The position numbers were made by a program, and so were the translations under genes. Below, piece by piece: positions 55,252 through 64,000 of a stretch of 64,000 bases of DNA. This stretch comes from Chitinophagaceae bacterium (GTDB lineage: Bacteria > Bacteroidota > Bacteroidia > Chitinophagales > UBA10324): positions 62,001-126,000 of the forward strand of contig JADJAG010000012.1 of NCBI GenBank assembly GCA_016704325.1, written 5' to 3'. The notes under the pieces are model-generated. The model was not told the DNA's origin and made no database searches. It saw nothing but the letters and a program-made list of their open reading frames with translations. Position 1 is the first letter of the stretch. Each line of letters opens with the position of its first letter.

Positions 55252-55635
55252 CTATTTTCGACCATCAAAGAAATCCTGTAAGCTTTCCAGAACAGGATTG
55301 GCAATGAAGGTGTTAAAAGCTTTATTGATCATCAATGTTCCATTTACAGGATTTATGATCGCATTTATCCTGGCTGTTAGTTTCTTATACTTCGCTAAAA
55401 CAAGGGTGAAGCCTTCATCCCTATGAATGAGAAAGTCAGGATTTTCAGTTAACAGATAGATGTTTTTCAAGACGGTTTTTTCACGATCATCTTTTTCAAC
55501 GCCGAGATTGAAAACAAATTCACTATAAGCATCAGCAGCAATATAAATGAATGCCATTCCTTCCATTGTGGGCACTTTTACCACAAAGAAAATTATGTAT
55601 TCACCCGGTCGTTTTGCAATTGGTAATTTGCTCAC
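55252..55635 (-). CDS. Conserved hypothetical protein, faintly integrase-core-like
   Basis: A 127-residue soluble protein. KVPTMEGMAFIYIAADAYSE followed by a later IHRDEGFTLVLAKYKKL faintly recalls the order of motifs in DDE integrase cores (PTxEGxxYLAxxxDxxSR, then HxDxGxxY). The catalytic acids are not convincingly conserved and the protein is far shorter than a transposase. I have an impression of related small proteins in this phylum. It could be a domesticated or decayed transposase fragment, or an unrelated family. Start at 55635. It lies upstream of repeat B. Confidence 0.55.
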   Translation of the reverse strand: MSKLPIAKRPGEYIIFFVVKVPTMEGMAFIYIAADAYSEFVFNLGVEKDDREKTVLKNIYLLTENPDFLIHRDEGFTLVLAKYKKLTARINAIINPVNGTLMINKAFNTFIANPVLESLQDFFDGRK

Positions 55636-55677
55636 CGCTTTAATTAGTTTAGTAAACTTACCGCAGGTAACTTCTTA

Positions 55678-57747
55678 TTACTCGACAATAGCTTTTTCGA
55701 CATATCGCTGATTTCCGTTTATTACTTCCACCAGATACAAGCCATGTGGCCAATCTTTCACATTTACTTCAGCACTACCTGAACCGGCCAGCCCTGTTTT
55801 GGATTCATAAACCACTCTTCCTAAAGTATTTGAAATCCTGATCAGTGACTCGCCTGATGTAGGAATAGTTATCGTGATAACGGTTGAAGCCGGCACCGGA
55901 TAGATTGAGATGGCCTGCAATTCCGCATTCATATTTTCCGAATCCTTTTGCGGTTTGGTCTTAAATGTTTTGGTTTCTGAAAAAGCGGATGCGATTGCAC
56001 CATCGTTGGTACACAGCGTTTTAACACGCCATTCATATTTTGTAGAAGCTGCTAAACCGGTAAGCTTTAAAATCGTGCGTCCTGTGGTCTTCACCGTCCA
56101 GTCTTGTGAGCCGGCAATCCGGTAGTGTATTTCATACTTTTTGGCACCATTGGCCGCTTGCCATTTCAATGAAACGAGTGTAGGTTTTATTGTAGCGTTC
56201 ATTGTATAGCCGGTTATCCTGCTACATGGATTCCATTCATACTTATGAATGCGGTAACTCTTATATCCAATAGAGTCAAAGGTCATTTCCCAGACAATAT
56301 TTTTATCCGGATCTACTTCAGTGAAATTTGGCAATCCCTTGCTGGAAGTAGCCAGTCCCCAGTCAATGAGGGTGTTTCCATTAGGTAGCCGCTGCGCATT
56401 GCCGGTAGCACCGGAAAATACTTTGTTGCCGTTTACATCAGGATGCTCATAGTACCAGGCCAATGTGGCGATTTTATTTACTTCATCTAAAGCATACTCC
56501 TTGGCACTGGATATTTGTACCGGAAGCTGATTGCCATTATTGTAAATCAGGATATTCCCGTTTGCTAACCGTCTTAAATCATGTTGTGATTGAAAATGCT
56601 GCGGAATATTGTCATTCACAAAAGTAAACTGGTTGTTATCACCACCCATGCGCCATATAATATCACCGGTTTCATGATTGATCTTGGTAAGCTCATTCAT
56701 ATTTCTGCAGGAAATCATCAGGTGATTATCAAAATCTTTTTCTATAGAGTTACCATGGCAGTAGTTTACGATTGCATTGGTAAGCGGAGTGTATGCATTG
56801 GCATCTGTTACCAGGAAGTGGTCCCAACTTCTCCATTCAAACACCAGGTTTTTACTGGCGTCGAGTTCCTGGATAACCAAACCATACACAGAAGCATTTT
56901 GTATGCCTCCATAAGGTGTCATGTCCATAATCTGCAGGTTCTTTGCTAATAAGAACACATGGCCATCCGGATACATCATAAAATCATGACTGTCTGTTTC
57001 AATAGCATACCCATTGACGCATTGGAAAGAATCGAGTTTGTTAAAATTGGAATCCATTACTACCCACCAACCGGCAAAATAGTACGTCAGGTAACCGCTT
57101 TCATTGATCTTAAAATCCACCCCGCCATTAGCCTGGTCGCGTGCCCAGACTATGGAACCATCGTTGTTGATGATCGTGGAGAACCAGTTGGAAGTTGAAT
57201 TTTCCTTGTGGCTGGTAAAAAAATGTTGTCCGGGTGCCGGGTTATTATTCACATTAATTGTATAGGAAGGCATGGAGTCGAGCGGGTAGGGATCCTCTTC
57301 TTTAAACACCGGTAATTGAGCATGTTCCGTTTCCATCTTTTGCAGTCCAAGCCTGGCCTGTTCCCTTTGTTCAGCGGAAATTTCATTCATAATACTAAAT
57401 GTGAAACTGGTTCCTTCTACTACTGCTCCGGCTTTCGTACGCAGCCTGGATTGCACCGTCACAAAAACTTTTTCGCCATATGCAAAAGCAGGAAATGGTT
57501 TGATTACAACGGTTCTGTTGTCATCTGATAGTCGCGAAGTCCAGCTATGGGCACCACTCAAAGAGCCATGAATTTCAACGAGGTTTTTATCCAGTACAGA
57601 TATGTTGTCGATAAGCGTACCATGCTTAAGAATGATGGTAGCTTCCGGATGATGCATTGCTGATCCGGGAAGCGGATGAATATAGTTGAGCTGTGCGAAA
57701 CAATAATGGAAGAGCACACTAAGAACTGAAGTAAAAAGTAGTTTCAT
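55678..57747 (-). CDS. Arylsulfotransferase-like protein with FN3 and T9SS domains
   Basis: A 689-residue exported protein. Signal peptide ~1-18. Residues ~20-120 form a small beta domain. The arylsulfotransferase (ASST) domain at ~170-500 has IETDSHDFMMYPDGHVFLLA, FEWRSWDHF, CHGNSIEKDFDNHLMISCRN, NHETGDIIWRMGGDNNQF and SQHDLRRLANGNILIYNNGN; the His and Asn residues fit the family's active site. An FN3 domain spans ~515-600 and the T9SS domain ~610-689 (ISIYPVPASTVITI, WPHGLYLVEV). Known ASSTs move sulfate between phenolic esters without PAPS. It lies next to a sulfatase gene, so both act on sulfate esters outside the cell. Confidence 0.93.
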   Translation of the reverse strand: MKLLFTSVLSVLFHYCFAQLNYIHPLPGSAMHHPEATIILKHGTLIDNISVLDKNLVEIHGSLSGAHSWTSRLSDDNRTVVIKPFPAFAYGEKVFVTVQSRLRTKAGAVVEGTSFTFSIMNEISAEQREQARLGLQKMETEHAQLPVFKEEDPYPLDSMPSYTINVNNNPAPGQHFFTSHKENSTSNWFSTIINNDGSIVWARDQANGGVDFKINESGYLTYYFAGWWVVMDSNFNKLDSFQCVNGYAIETDSHDFMMYPDGHVFLLAKNLQIMDMTPYGGIQNASVYGLVIQELDASKNLVFEWRSWDHFLVTDANAYTPLTNAIVNYCHGNSIEKDFDNHLMISCRNMNELTKINHETGDIIWRMGGDNNQFTFVNDNIPQHFQSQHDLRRLANGNILIYNNGNQLPVQISSAKEYALDEVNKIATLAWYYEHPDVNGNKVFSGATGNAQRLPNGNTLIDWGLATSSKGLPNFTEVDPDKNIVWEMTFDSIGYKSYRIHKYEWNPCSRITGYTMNATIKPTLVSLKWQAANGAKKYEIHYRIAGSQDWTVKTTGRTILKLTGLAASTKYEWRVKTLCTNDGAIASAFSETKTFKTKPQKDSENMNAELQAISIYPVPASTVITITIPTSGESLIRISNTLGRVVYESKTGLAGSGSAEVNVKDWPHGLYLVEVINGNQRYVEKAIVE

Positions 57748-57857
57748 GGGATGGTTGCTATGTTTAGTTTAATGTTGTTAAATCCATATCAACAGGTTCT
57801 ATTCACAAAAATAAAAGAATCGGACACTTCCAATGTACCATTCAATAGTTCAAAGAT

Positions 57858-59756
57858 TCATTCCTGCTTTATGAATGTCACATTCGCAGGTACTCCCGAA
57901 GCACTTATTGCATGTATCAGGTACAACCCATCGGGAAGGTGGCTGCAATCAAACGACTCTTTTAAATACTCAATATGACTGCCTATGACAGATCTTAACT
58001 CAACCTGTAAGAAATTTTCAAATCCTTCCACAGTGATCCTTCCATTTCCGGGATTTGGGTAAATACTTAAAGCATCGTGTTGATTTAATGCTTGTCCATT
58101 GCGATTGTTATCTACGAGATGGCAATTGAGCAAAGTTCCGGGCAGCGTATCTCCATAATGAGCGGCAAGATCGTTTAGTGATTCACGGTATTCCTGAATA
58201 ACAGATTGCAATGAAGGTTTATTAATGAGGTTTACCAATTCTTGGGGATCATTCTGAAGATTAAAAAAGGCTTCCGTCACCTGCGAGCAGCCGTACTGAA
58301 TAAGTTTGTAGTCTGCATCCCAACCGGTTCTGGAAGATGCCATGTCCTGGAAATTATCCTCTGTAGTATATCCCGTACTACTGTATGCCATGGTGCGTAG
58401 TACGTTTCCATCATACAGGTCTTTGATCGAAATGCCGTCTGAATTTGAATCCGTTATTCCCGCAGCACGAAGGATGGTGGTATACAAATCTATGCTGCTG
58501 GTGAGCAGTTCACTTGTGCCGGAAGGAAACCATTCATTATACCAAATATGAAGCGGTGCAATTACGGACTCATGGTACGGGTGCCGTTTTCCATAAAGCC
58601 CATGCTCATCATTCATGAACCCGTTATCGCTGGTAAATAATAGCAGGGTATGTTCCAGTTTACCGGTTGTACTGAGGGCGTTCAGTAAATCTCCAATCCG
58701 TGAGTCCAGGTAGGCCATGGCCCGATATTGGTTTTTAAGGATTTCTGTCATTTGTGTAGCATCCTTATAGTTTTTGTTCGGTAATTCATAGAGGAAGGAA
58801 GGATAAAGGTTTGAATAGGGTAATGTATTTACTCCGAATGAGATGGTTTCATTATCGTAATAATGATCGAAAGGTACCGGTACTTTGGTGGGAGTATGTG
58901 GATCGCGGAGGGAGAGTAGCAGAAAGAGTGGTTGCGATGTTTGATGAACCAATGCAATAGCGGTATCTATCAGCACTTTTGTAATCACAGAATCATTGCC
59001 GGCTTTTTTTGCCGGGCCTCCATTTCTTGAAAACTTAATAGTGGCAGAACCTTGTGTAGTAACACTTTCATATCGGTAATTCCAGTCAGTTCCGTTGTGT
59101 GCATCAAATACATCATGAAACTTTCCCAATACTGCTGTATAAATACCTGCCTGCTGCAATTGCTCACTGAGGGTTGGTAAAGAAAGGTTGAAATTTTGTT
59201 GTGTGCTATTGTCCTTTACGCCTGTTCTTGCGGGAGCGCGTCCGGTAATCATTACAGCCCGGCTTGGGGCACATAATGAAATGAGGCAGGAATTATTTGT
59301 GAAATTCATTCCGTTCTTGGCTATAAGATCAATATTGGGAGTCTCCACAAAATCAGGCGCACCCGTTGCACCGGTCAGTCCGTTTGGAGCATCGTCAAGA
59401 TAAAGGATGATAATGTTTGGCATTATAGTCGTATCCAGTTTGAAGGTATATGCACCTTGTTGACCGTTACTGCAATAGGGCACTACCCTCAAGTCATACG
59501 AGGTACCGGGCTGAAGATCTGAAATGGTATAATTGGAAACATTTAGTTGTGGAGATGAAATCCAGATTGCATCTCCTGTCTTCCTGTAACGGACTTTATA
59601 ATAAGCTACAGACTGGCTTAACTTCCATTTAAGAAGTGCACTTTCAGCAGTCATTGTTGATTGAAGGTTTGTAGGAGCCGGTAGGCTGCATTGAGAATAG
59701 ACAGGTTGTATGGACATGAGCAGCATCACAAGAGTAGGTAAGGCAAGAAATTTCAT
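57858..59756 (-). CDS. Sulfatase with N-terminal FN3 and C-terminal T9SS domain
   Basis: A 632-residue exported protein. Signal peptide ~1-21. FN3-like domain ~24-108 (PAPTNLQSTMTAESALLKWK, TSYDLRVVPYCSNG). The sulfatase domain has Asp121-Asp122 in ILYLDDAPNG, formylglycine Cys162 in SLCAPSRAVMITG, GIYTAVLGKFHD, RDPHTPTKVPVP and FTSDNGFMNDEHG. T9SS domain ~555-632 (LSIYPNPGNGRI, LPDGLYLIHA). The FN3 domain may bind the substrate or cell surface. It lies upstream of the arylsulfotransferase gene on the same strand and may share its transcript. Start ATG 59756. Confidence 0.95.
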   Translation of the reverse strand: MKFLALPTLVMLLMSIQPVYSQCSLPAPTNLQSTMTAESALLKWKLSQSVAYYKVRYRKTGDAIWISSPQLNVSNYTISDLQPGTSYDLRVVPYCSNGQQGAYTFKLDTTIMPNIIILYLDDAPNGLTGATGAPDFVETPNIDLIAKNGMNFTNNSCLISLCAPSRAVMITGRAPARTGVKDNSTQQNFNLSLPTLSEQLQQAGIYTAVLGKFHDVFDAHNGTDWNYRYESVTTQGSATIKFSRNGGPAKKAGNDSVITKVLIDTAIALVHQTSQPLFLLLSLRDPHTPTKVPVPFDHYYDNETISFGVNTLPYSNLYPSFLYELPNKNYKDATQMTEILKNQYRAMAYLDSRIGDLLNALSTTGKLEHTLLLFTSDNGFMNDEHGLYGKRHPYHESVIAPLHIWYNEWFPSGTSELLTSSIDLYTTILRAAGITDSNSDGISIKDLYDGNVLRTMAYSSTGYTTEDNFQDMASSRTGWDADYKLIQYGCSQVTEAFFNLQNDPQELVNLINKPSLQSVIQEYRESLNDLAAHYGDTLPGTLLNCHLVDNNRNGQALNQHDALSIYPNPGNGRITVEGFENFLQVELRSVIGSHIEYLKESFDCSHLPDGLYLIHAISASGVPANVTFIKQE

Positions 59757-59904
59757 ATTATTATTTTTATGAGAATAGTCTACGGTGATTATTGACTAAA
59801 GTTCACAACGGCCAAGGTATTGTATGCATTTGAGCGCATGATAGCTACCTATAAACTTATAGCTTATTTTTACAAAGCATAGTTGATCACCAAAATCTGA
59901 AAAT

Positions 59905-60903
59905 ATGGCGCATCGGGTTGTCTTTTTCCTTTCACTGCTTTTACATATGCATGTTTCCGATGCACAGATTGTAACTGAAGAAGTTGATTTTGATTATTAC
60001 CTCGACACGGACAACAACGATTTCACCAATCATTTCGATGGCGGCTTTGGCATGTCACAGATTGAAACGGGTGGTATCACGGGTGGTTGCCTGGAGTTAC
60101 CTGATTCTTCATCCTGGGGTAATGACAATGCCATTTATTGCAGTAAGTATAAACCGGTTACCGACGATACTGTATTCACCTCCATTTGTTTTAAGTATGA
60201 TTCGGCATTAGTGCATCCCAACAGTTTTCAAAGGGCGCTATCCATCTTCCTACGTCCACAGGCCGACTTCAATCATTATATCATTGCATCTGTTTCCGGA
60301 AATAAGAAAATTGAACTGTTAACTTATTCATGGAATAACAATCCATATCCACCGCTCATATTGCATACCAATCACTGGTACCGCTATGAGCTGATGGTGA
60401 TATTCTCCACTATTCAGCAACTCAAAGTTATTGCTACTGTTTTTGACCTTGGAACTACAGGAACCTCCACACCCATCCAGGTCAATTCAAGCAGCGGAAC
60501 ATTTACTGACGAAGTATTGGCTATGGATACTTCCATACAGGTATCAGTCACTGCTGCCCGTTATGGTGGCGCCACAAACCTCGATAATTTTCATTTTGAA
60601 GGAAGACCCGGTCTTACGGATTGTGTAAATATTGCAACGGGAATTATGCAGGAAATGAATGATCCGGCCATTTCAGTTTACCCGATACCTGCAACTGACC
60701 AACTGACTATAGCGTGCAAGGAATTTCATACTGAAACCATTCATGCAACTATATACACCCTACAGGGAAGAATCGTTAAACAGTTTGGCATATGGTCTCC
60801 GGAAACTATCGTAGATATTCAGAAACTAAGTGCCGGTTTATATTACCTGAAATTGCAATCAGAAAAATATGCTGAAACGATTTCATTCGCGATTCATAAA
60901 TAA
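59905..60903 (+). CDS. T9SS-secreted protein with lectin-like fold candidate
   Basis: A 332-residue exported protein. Signal peptide ~1-21. Residues ~25-235 are beta-rich. FNHYIIASVSGNKKIELLTY, HTNHWYRYELMVIFSTIQQL and GGATNLDNFHFEGRP resemble concanavalin-type jelly-roll strands, but no diagnostic motif is seen. T9SS domain ~250-332 (ISVYPIPATDQLTI, LSAGLYYLKL). It may bind glycans at the surface. Start ATG 59905, divergent from the sulfatase gene. Confidence 0.82.
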   Translation: MAHRVVFFLSLLLHMHVSDAQIVTEEVDFDYYLDTDNNDFTNHFDGGFGMSQIETGGITGGCLELPDSSSWGNDNAIYCSKYKPVTDDTVFTSICFKYDSALVHPNSFQRALSIFLRPQADFNHYIIASVSGNKKIELLTYSWNNNPYPPLILHTNHWYRYELMVIFSTIQQLKVIATVFDLGTTGTSTPIQVNSSSGTFTDEVLAMDTSIQVSVTAARYGGATNLDNFHFEGRPGLTDCVNIATGIMQEMNDPAISVYPIPATDQLTIACKEFHTETIHATIYTLQGRIVKQFGIWSPETIVDIQKLSAGLYYLKLQSEKYAETISFAIHK

Positions 60904-61007
60904 TACATATGAATTGACAGCAAGAATAGGTGCCGTAAGTTCTGTTTCCTGAAATAAAATGGGTTCATATTGCCCTTTATGTTATATTTAATCAATATTT
61001 CCCGCCC

Positions 61008-62800
61008 ATGAATATGTTTGGTGAAGAAAAATAAGCAAGCTGAAAGATGAAATTGCGAAGGCACGTTCGTCTAAGCATAAGTGCAGTCTGCTTATTGATC
61101 TGGCGATGGAACTTCGCAATACTGATCCGGGCAGTTCGCTTATTGAAGCACAGAAGGCACTCGATTTTGCAGAGGAGCTTAACTTTCCATTAGGCAAGGC
61201 CCGTAGTCGGTTTTGTATGGGACTTGCCTGTTTCAATCTTACAGATTACGAGAGTGCATTTATTCATCTTGACCAATCATGGCAGCTATTCAAGGATGCC
61301 GGAGATCTATGGGGAGTAAGCAATGCAATCAATAACATAGGAATCATCTATCTGCGATTGGGCGAATATGCCAAAGCGCTCGAGCACTTCTCTTCTTCTC
61401 TTGAAATAAAAAAAGAGTCGAACGACCTGTTCGGCACTGCCAACGTGATAATTAGCATGGCTGTCATTCATCGTGAAACCGGAAACCTCGAAGAATCTCA
61501 ATCCTTATTGGCAGAGAGTTTGAAAATATCCGGAGAACAGGGCTTTCATGCCCTTACCGGAAAAGCAATGACAGAACTTGGCATTACCCTTTTTAAAGCG
61601 GGTAAACTTGCAGAGGCATCGGAAAAATTTTCAACAGCCTTAGCCTTGTTTGAAAAGCAAAAGCACATTACGGGAGTTACGCAGTGCTATCTGCAGCTTG
61701 GTAAAATAGAAGCGGCAACAGGAAATACGCATGCCGCTATTGCCTTATTCCTGCAGGGTCAGGAGATGGCTTCGATGGCAGGTGATAAAAATCATTTCAC
61801 TGTTTTTCTTTTGGAAATTGCCGGAGAAAAGCTGAAAGCCGGTATAATGGAAGAAGCCGTTTTTTTGCTATTGGATGCGAAGAAGATTGCTCAGAAAACA
61901 CAGGAAAAGCCATTGTTAACTTTAATCAGTCAGCACTTGAGTACCGCATATGAAGCGATGGGTAATCTGAAGGATGCTTTGCTGGAATACAGAAGTTTCA
62001 TCGCACTTAAGGATGAAATTAATTTTGTGGAGACTTCCACCCTTTTAAGAAATCAGCAGATCAGTAACAGGGTTGCAGTGCTGGAAAGAGAGAACCGTTT
62101 GCTGGAAGCGGAACGCATGGCTGCTGTGCACGAACTTAGTGCACAAGCCAGTTTGCAGGAAATAAGAACGTTGAATGCCATGATGGAAGGGCAGGAAAAG
62201 GAAAGGAAACGTATTGCCGCAGATCTTCATGATCGTATTGGAAGTGCGCTATCAGCCATCAAACTTCATCTCAATAGTTTTGCTATTACATTCGATAATA
62301 CGGAACAAAAGCAAACTGCGTTTGAAAAGGTAGTCGCTATGTTTGACGATACTGTAAAGGAGGTGAGGCAGGTTTCGCATAATTTGGCTTCGGGCGTATT
62401 GGTGAAGTTCGGATTGGTGCCGGCATTGAAGGATTTGTGTGAGAGCATCGACAGTTCCGGCACCATAAAAGTTACATTGTATACTACCGGATTAACAGCA
62501 CGGTTGGATCAGGCTATGGAAGCATCTGTTTATTCCATCGTACAGGAATTGATCAGCAATATTCTCCGGCATGCACATGCTAATGAAATCAATGTGTATC
62601 TTAACCAGCAGGCTGAGCAGCTTACGCTGATGGTAGAAGATGACGGTATTGGTTTCGATTCATCTGGTACAAGCGATGGCATTGGCCTGCAGAACATCAG
62701 GTGGCGGACGGCTCAGCTTAGGGGAAAAGCTTTTTTCGATTCACTACCGGGCAAAGGTTGCACGGTTACTATTGAGATTCCAAAAACACCTATTTTATGA
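61008..62800 (+). CDS. TPR-containing NarL-type sensor histidine kinase (frameshift near start)
   Basis: The kinase has about six TPR repeats (~40-310: SQSLLAESLKISGEQGFHAL, AITLFKAGKLAEASEKFSTAL-like units) and a coiled coil (~310-370). The HisKA_3 dimerisation helix carries the phospho-acceptor His in KRIAADLHDRIGSALSAIKL, and the HATPase has QELISNILRHAHANEINVYL and GIGFDSSGTSDGIGLQNIRW. No membrane segment is visible, so it is cytosolic. The first in-frame ATG is 61106, but coding continues upstream (ISKLKDEIAKARSSKHKCSL). Adding one A to the A5 run at 61027-61031 links it to ATG 61008 or 61014 (MFGEEK). It overlaps the regulator gene by 4 bases. Confidence 0.88.
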
Positions 62801-63435
62801 TACGCATCATCATTGCCGACGACCACCAAATGTTTATTGATGGACTGAAACTCATCATCAGTAGTTTTGACAATGTTCAAGTAGCTGGTGAAGCTCAAAA
62901 TGGAGAGGCTGTGCTCGAATTATTGGAGCATACCCGGGCTGACCTGGTAATACTCGACATTAATATGCCGGGTAAAGACGGCATTGAAACCTCCAAAGAG
63001 ATCCGGAAGAAATATCCGGATGTCAAAATTCTCATTGTTTCCATGCATAAGCAGAAGGAATTCATAACACGGTTGGTAGCGGCCGGTGTTTCAGGATACA
63101 TCCTGAAAAATACCGGTGCCGGCGAATTGCATGATGCAATCAGGGTGATTCATGAAGGTGGTGAATTTTTTGGTGAAGAGATCACCAAGGAAATTTTGCA
63201 CAGCATGCGGAACCGTGAAAGCATTCCGGAAGCACCGCCCTTCAGCAAACGAGAGGTGGAAGTATTGCGGCTACTGAATGAAGAACTTACCACGCAGGAA
63301 ATTGCCGATAGACTTTTTATCAGTTTTCATACTGTAGAATCGCATCGAAAGAATATGTTGATGAAAGCAGGTGTAAAAAATACAGCGGGGTTGATCAGGT
63401 ATGGCATAAATACGGGGTTGATTGGAATGGGTTGA
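62797..63435 (+). CDS. NarL/FixJ-family response regulator
   Basis: A 212-residue regulator. Receiver domain ~1-120: Asp8-Asp9 in IIADDHQMF, phospho-acceptor Asp54 in LVILDINMPGKDG, and SMHKQKEFITRLVAAGVSGYILK with the conserved Lys. The C-terminal LuxR-type HTH (~150-212) is FSKREVEVLRLLNEELTTQE, IADRLFISFHTVESHRKNML. It pairs with the TPR kinase through an ATGA overlap. Targets are unknown. Start ATG 62797. Confidence 0.96.
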   Translation: MIRIIIADDHQMFIDGLKLIISSFDNVQVAGEAQNGEAVLELLEHTRADLVILDINMPGKDGIETSKEIRKKYPDVKILIVSMHKQKEFITRLVAAGVSGYILKNTGAGELHDAIRVIHEGGEFFGEEITKEILHSMRNRESIPEAPPFSKREVEVLRLLNEELTTQEIADRLFISFHTVESHRKNMLMKAGVKNTAGLIRYGINTGLIGMG

Positions 63436-63520
63436 TAGGTTGAATGGTTAAATTGTTAAATTGTTAAATTGTTAAATTGTTAAATTGTTAAATTGTTAAA
63501 TTGTTAAATTGTTAAATTGT
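63436..63520. repeat. 9-bp tandem array (TTAAATTGT), about nine units
   Basis: Starts at the regulator stop codon and runs as near-perfect TTAAATTGT units, the cleanest array in the window. Each unit puts a TAA in one frame and leaves the other frames open. Confidence 0.93.
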
Positions 63521-63623
63521 TGTACTCGAGTGGGAGTTAAATTTATAAAACTGCTTTATTATTTCAACCACTGTATATATTTTTTAACATTCTTGTTTCA
63601 CTAAAGTATTGGGGTTTAAGCTG

Positions 63624-63722
63624 AAACCCAATACTAGCATGCATCCTATAACCCCACGCTTCAGCGTGGGGTTATAGGATGAAACCCGCACCTGGCGGGC
63701 TTTAGCCCACATTAGTCGGACA
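63624..63722. repeat. REP-like hairpin element, copy 2, with a 19-bp perfect stem
   Basis: CATCCTATAACCCCACGCT (63642-63660) and AGCGTGGGGTTATAGGATG (63663-63681) are perfectly complementary around a two-base loop. A second small hairpin, GGGCTTTAGCCC, follows at 63698-63709. Matches 51409-51507. Between it and 63965 I see no gene; the minus-strand frame at 63702-63941 is not credible. Confidence 0.9.
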
Positions 63723-63965
63723 ATAGTGATTTTTTAAGTTAGCCTGCGTCTTGCGGGGTTTATCTTTTGTAGTCTTTGCAAATTTCAAATTTTTTCCACG
63801 AAGGTCCTTTGCAGAAACTTCAAACTTCAAACTTAAATCTAAAAGTTGGACCATCCCCGCTTTCAGGGATGTCCATTTTGCCCGAATTCTGTGATGTACT
63901 TGGCCTCCATACAGTGGCATCTTTGTATTGTCCTTTAGCAATTATAGGATTTAAAAACAAACACC

Positions 63966-64000
63966 ATGAAAGACAATCACTTCAAACAAATTATTCAGAA
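63966..64000 (+). CDS. Start of a gene cut by the right edge
   Basis: ATG 63966 opens a frame reading MKDNHFKQIIQ that is still open at base 64000. CATCTTTG at 63917-63924 is one base off TANNTTTG and lies upstream at a plausible distance. Too short to name. Confidence 0.45.
   Translation, partial: MKDNHFKQIIQ

Noticed and set aside
63702..63941. Minus-strand frame of 79 codons
   Set aside because: It begins in the REP-like element and runs through AT-rich intergenic DNA with short repeats; no domain, signal or neighbour supports it.

Overview
The window is a stretch of a Bacteroidota chromosome, most like the Chitinophagales/Saprospirales side of the phylum. The evidence is a very high density of secreted proteins that pair an N-terminal signal peptide with a C-terminal type IX secretion (T9SS) sorting domain (FPNP or YPNP start, GxY near the end). 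There are also LytTR and NarL two-component systems, AraC-type regulation and TANNTTTG-like promoter boxes, and almost no Shine-Dalgarno sites. No rRNA, tRNA or CRISPR array was seen. Layout: 1-6.1 kb holds a partial GEVED-type secreted protein, the GTPase HflX, a GT39-like membrane glycosyltransferase and a small cupredoxin-like T9SS protein. 6.4-12.7 kb holds a patatin-like membrane lipase split by a frameshift, a class III nucleotide cyclase with TolB-like and TPR parts, and a cytochrome c/PHM-like copper oxygenase fusion. 13.0-14.3 kb is an AT-rich two-gene cassette (unknown protein plus PIN nuclease) that looks imported and resembles a toxin-antitoxin or defence pair. 14.5-23.7 kb has recQ divergent from kdsD, then manC, a membrane mannosyltransferase-like protein and two GT2 glycosyltransferases. 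It reads as a mannose-glycan and Kdo precursor block; manC and the membrane transferase each carry a one-base homopolymer frameshift. 23.8-28.6 kb holds housekeeping and small exported proteins: MsrB, AcpH, a pirin, an M20 peptidase and two small membrane proteins. 28.6-29.4 kb is a repeat field. 29.5-39.2 kb is mostly T9SS surface proteins (kelch, delta-60 and beta-propeller-like repeats) with a TfoX-like protein and an M28 peptidase lipoprotein. 39.4-44.3 kb holds a NatAB-type ABC exporter and a LytS/LytT-type two-component system. 44.5-51.4 kb holds three more large T9SS proteins (FG-GAP/UnbV, exported phospholipase D, sulfatase) and a GNAT. 51.6-60.9 kb holds an AraC-YHS-DoxX cassette bracketed by 130-bp direct repeats, then an aryl-sulfotransferase and a second sulfatase, both T9SS cargo. 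The window ends with a TPR histidine kinase/NarL regulator pair and the first codons of another gene. Intergenic DNA is unusually repeat-rich. It holds 9-bp TTAAATTGT arrays at six loci, two inverted copies of a MITE-like element carrying that array, tandem hairpin elements, two kinds of REP-like palindrome, and AT-rich inverted repeats. Four genes are broken by what looks like one missing base in a homopolymer. Three near-monotonous A or G/C tracts sit beside repeats. Assembly or base-calling error is therefore a serious alternative explanation for the broken genes and low-complexity tracts. Functions below are read from motifs by eye; no search was run.
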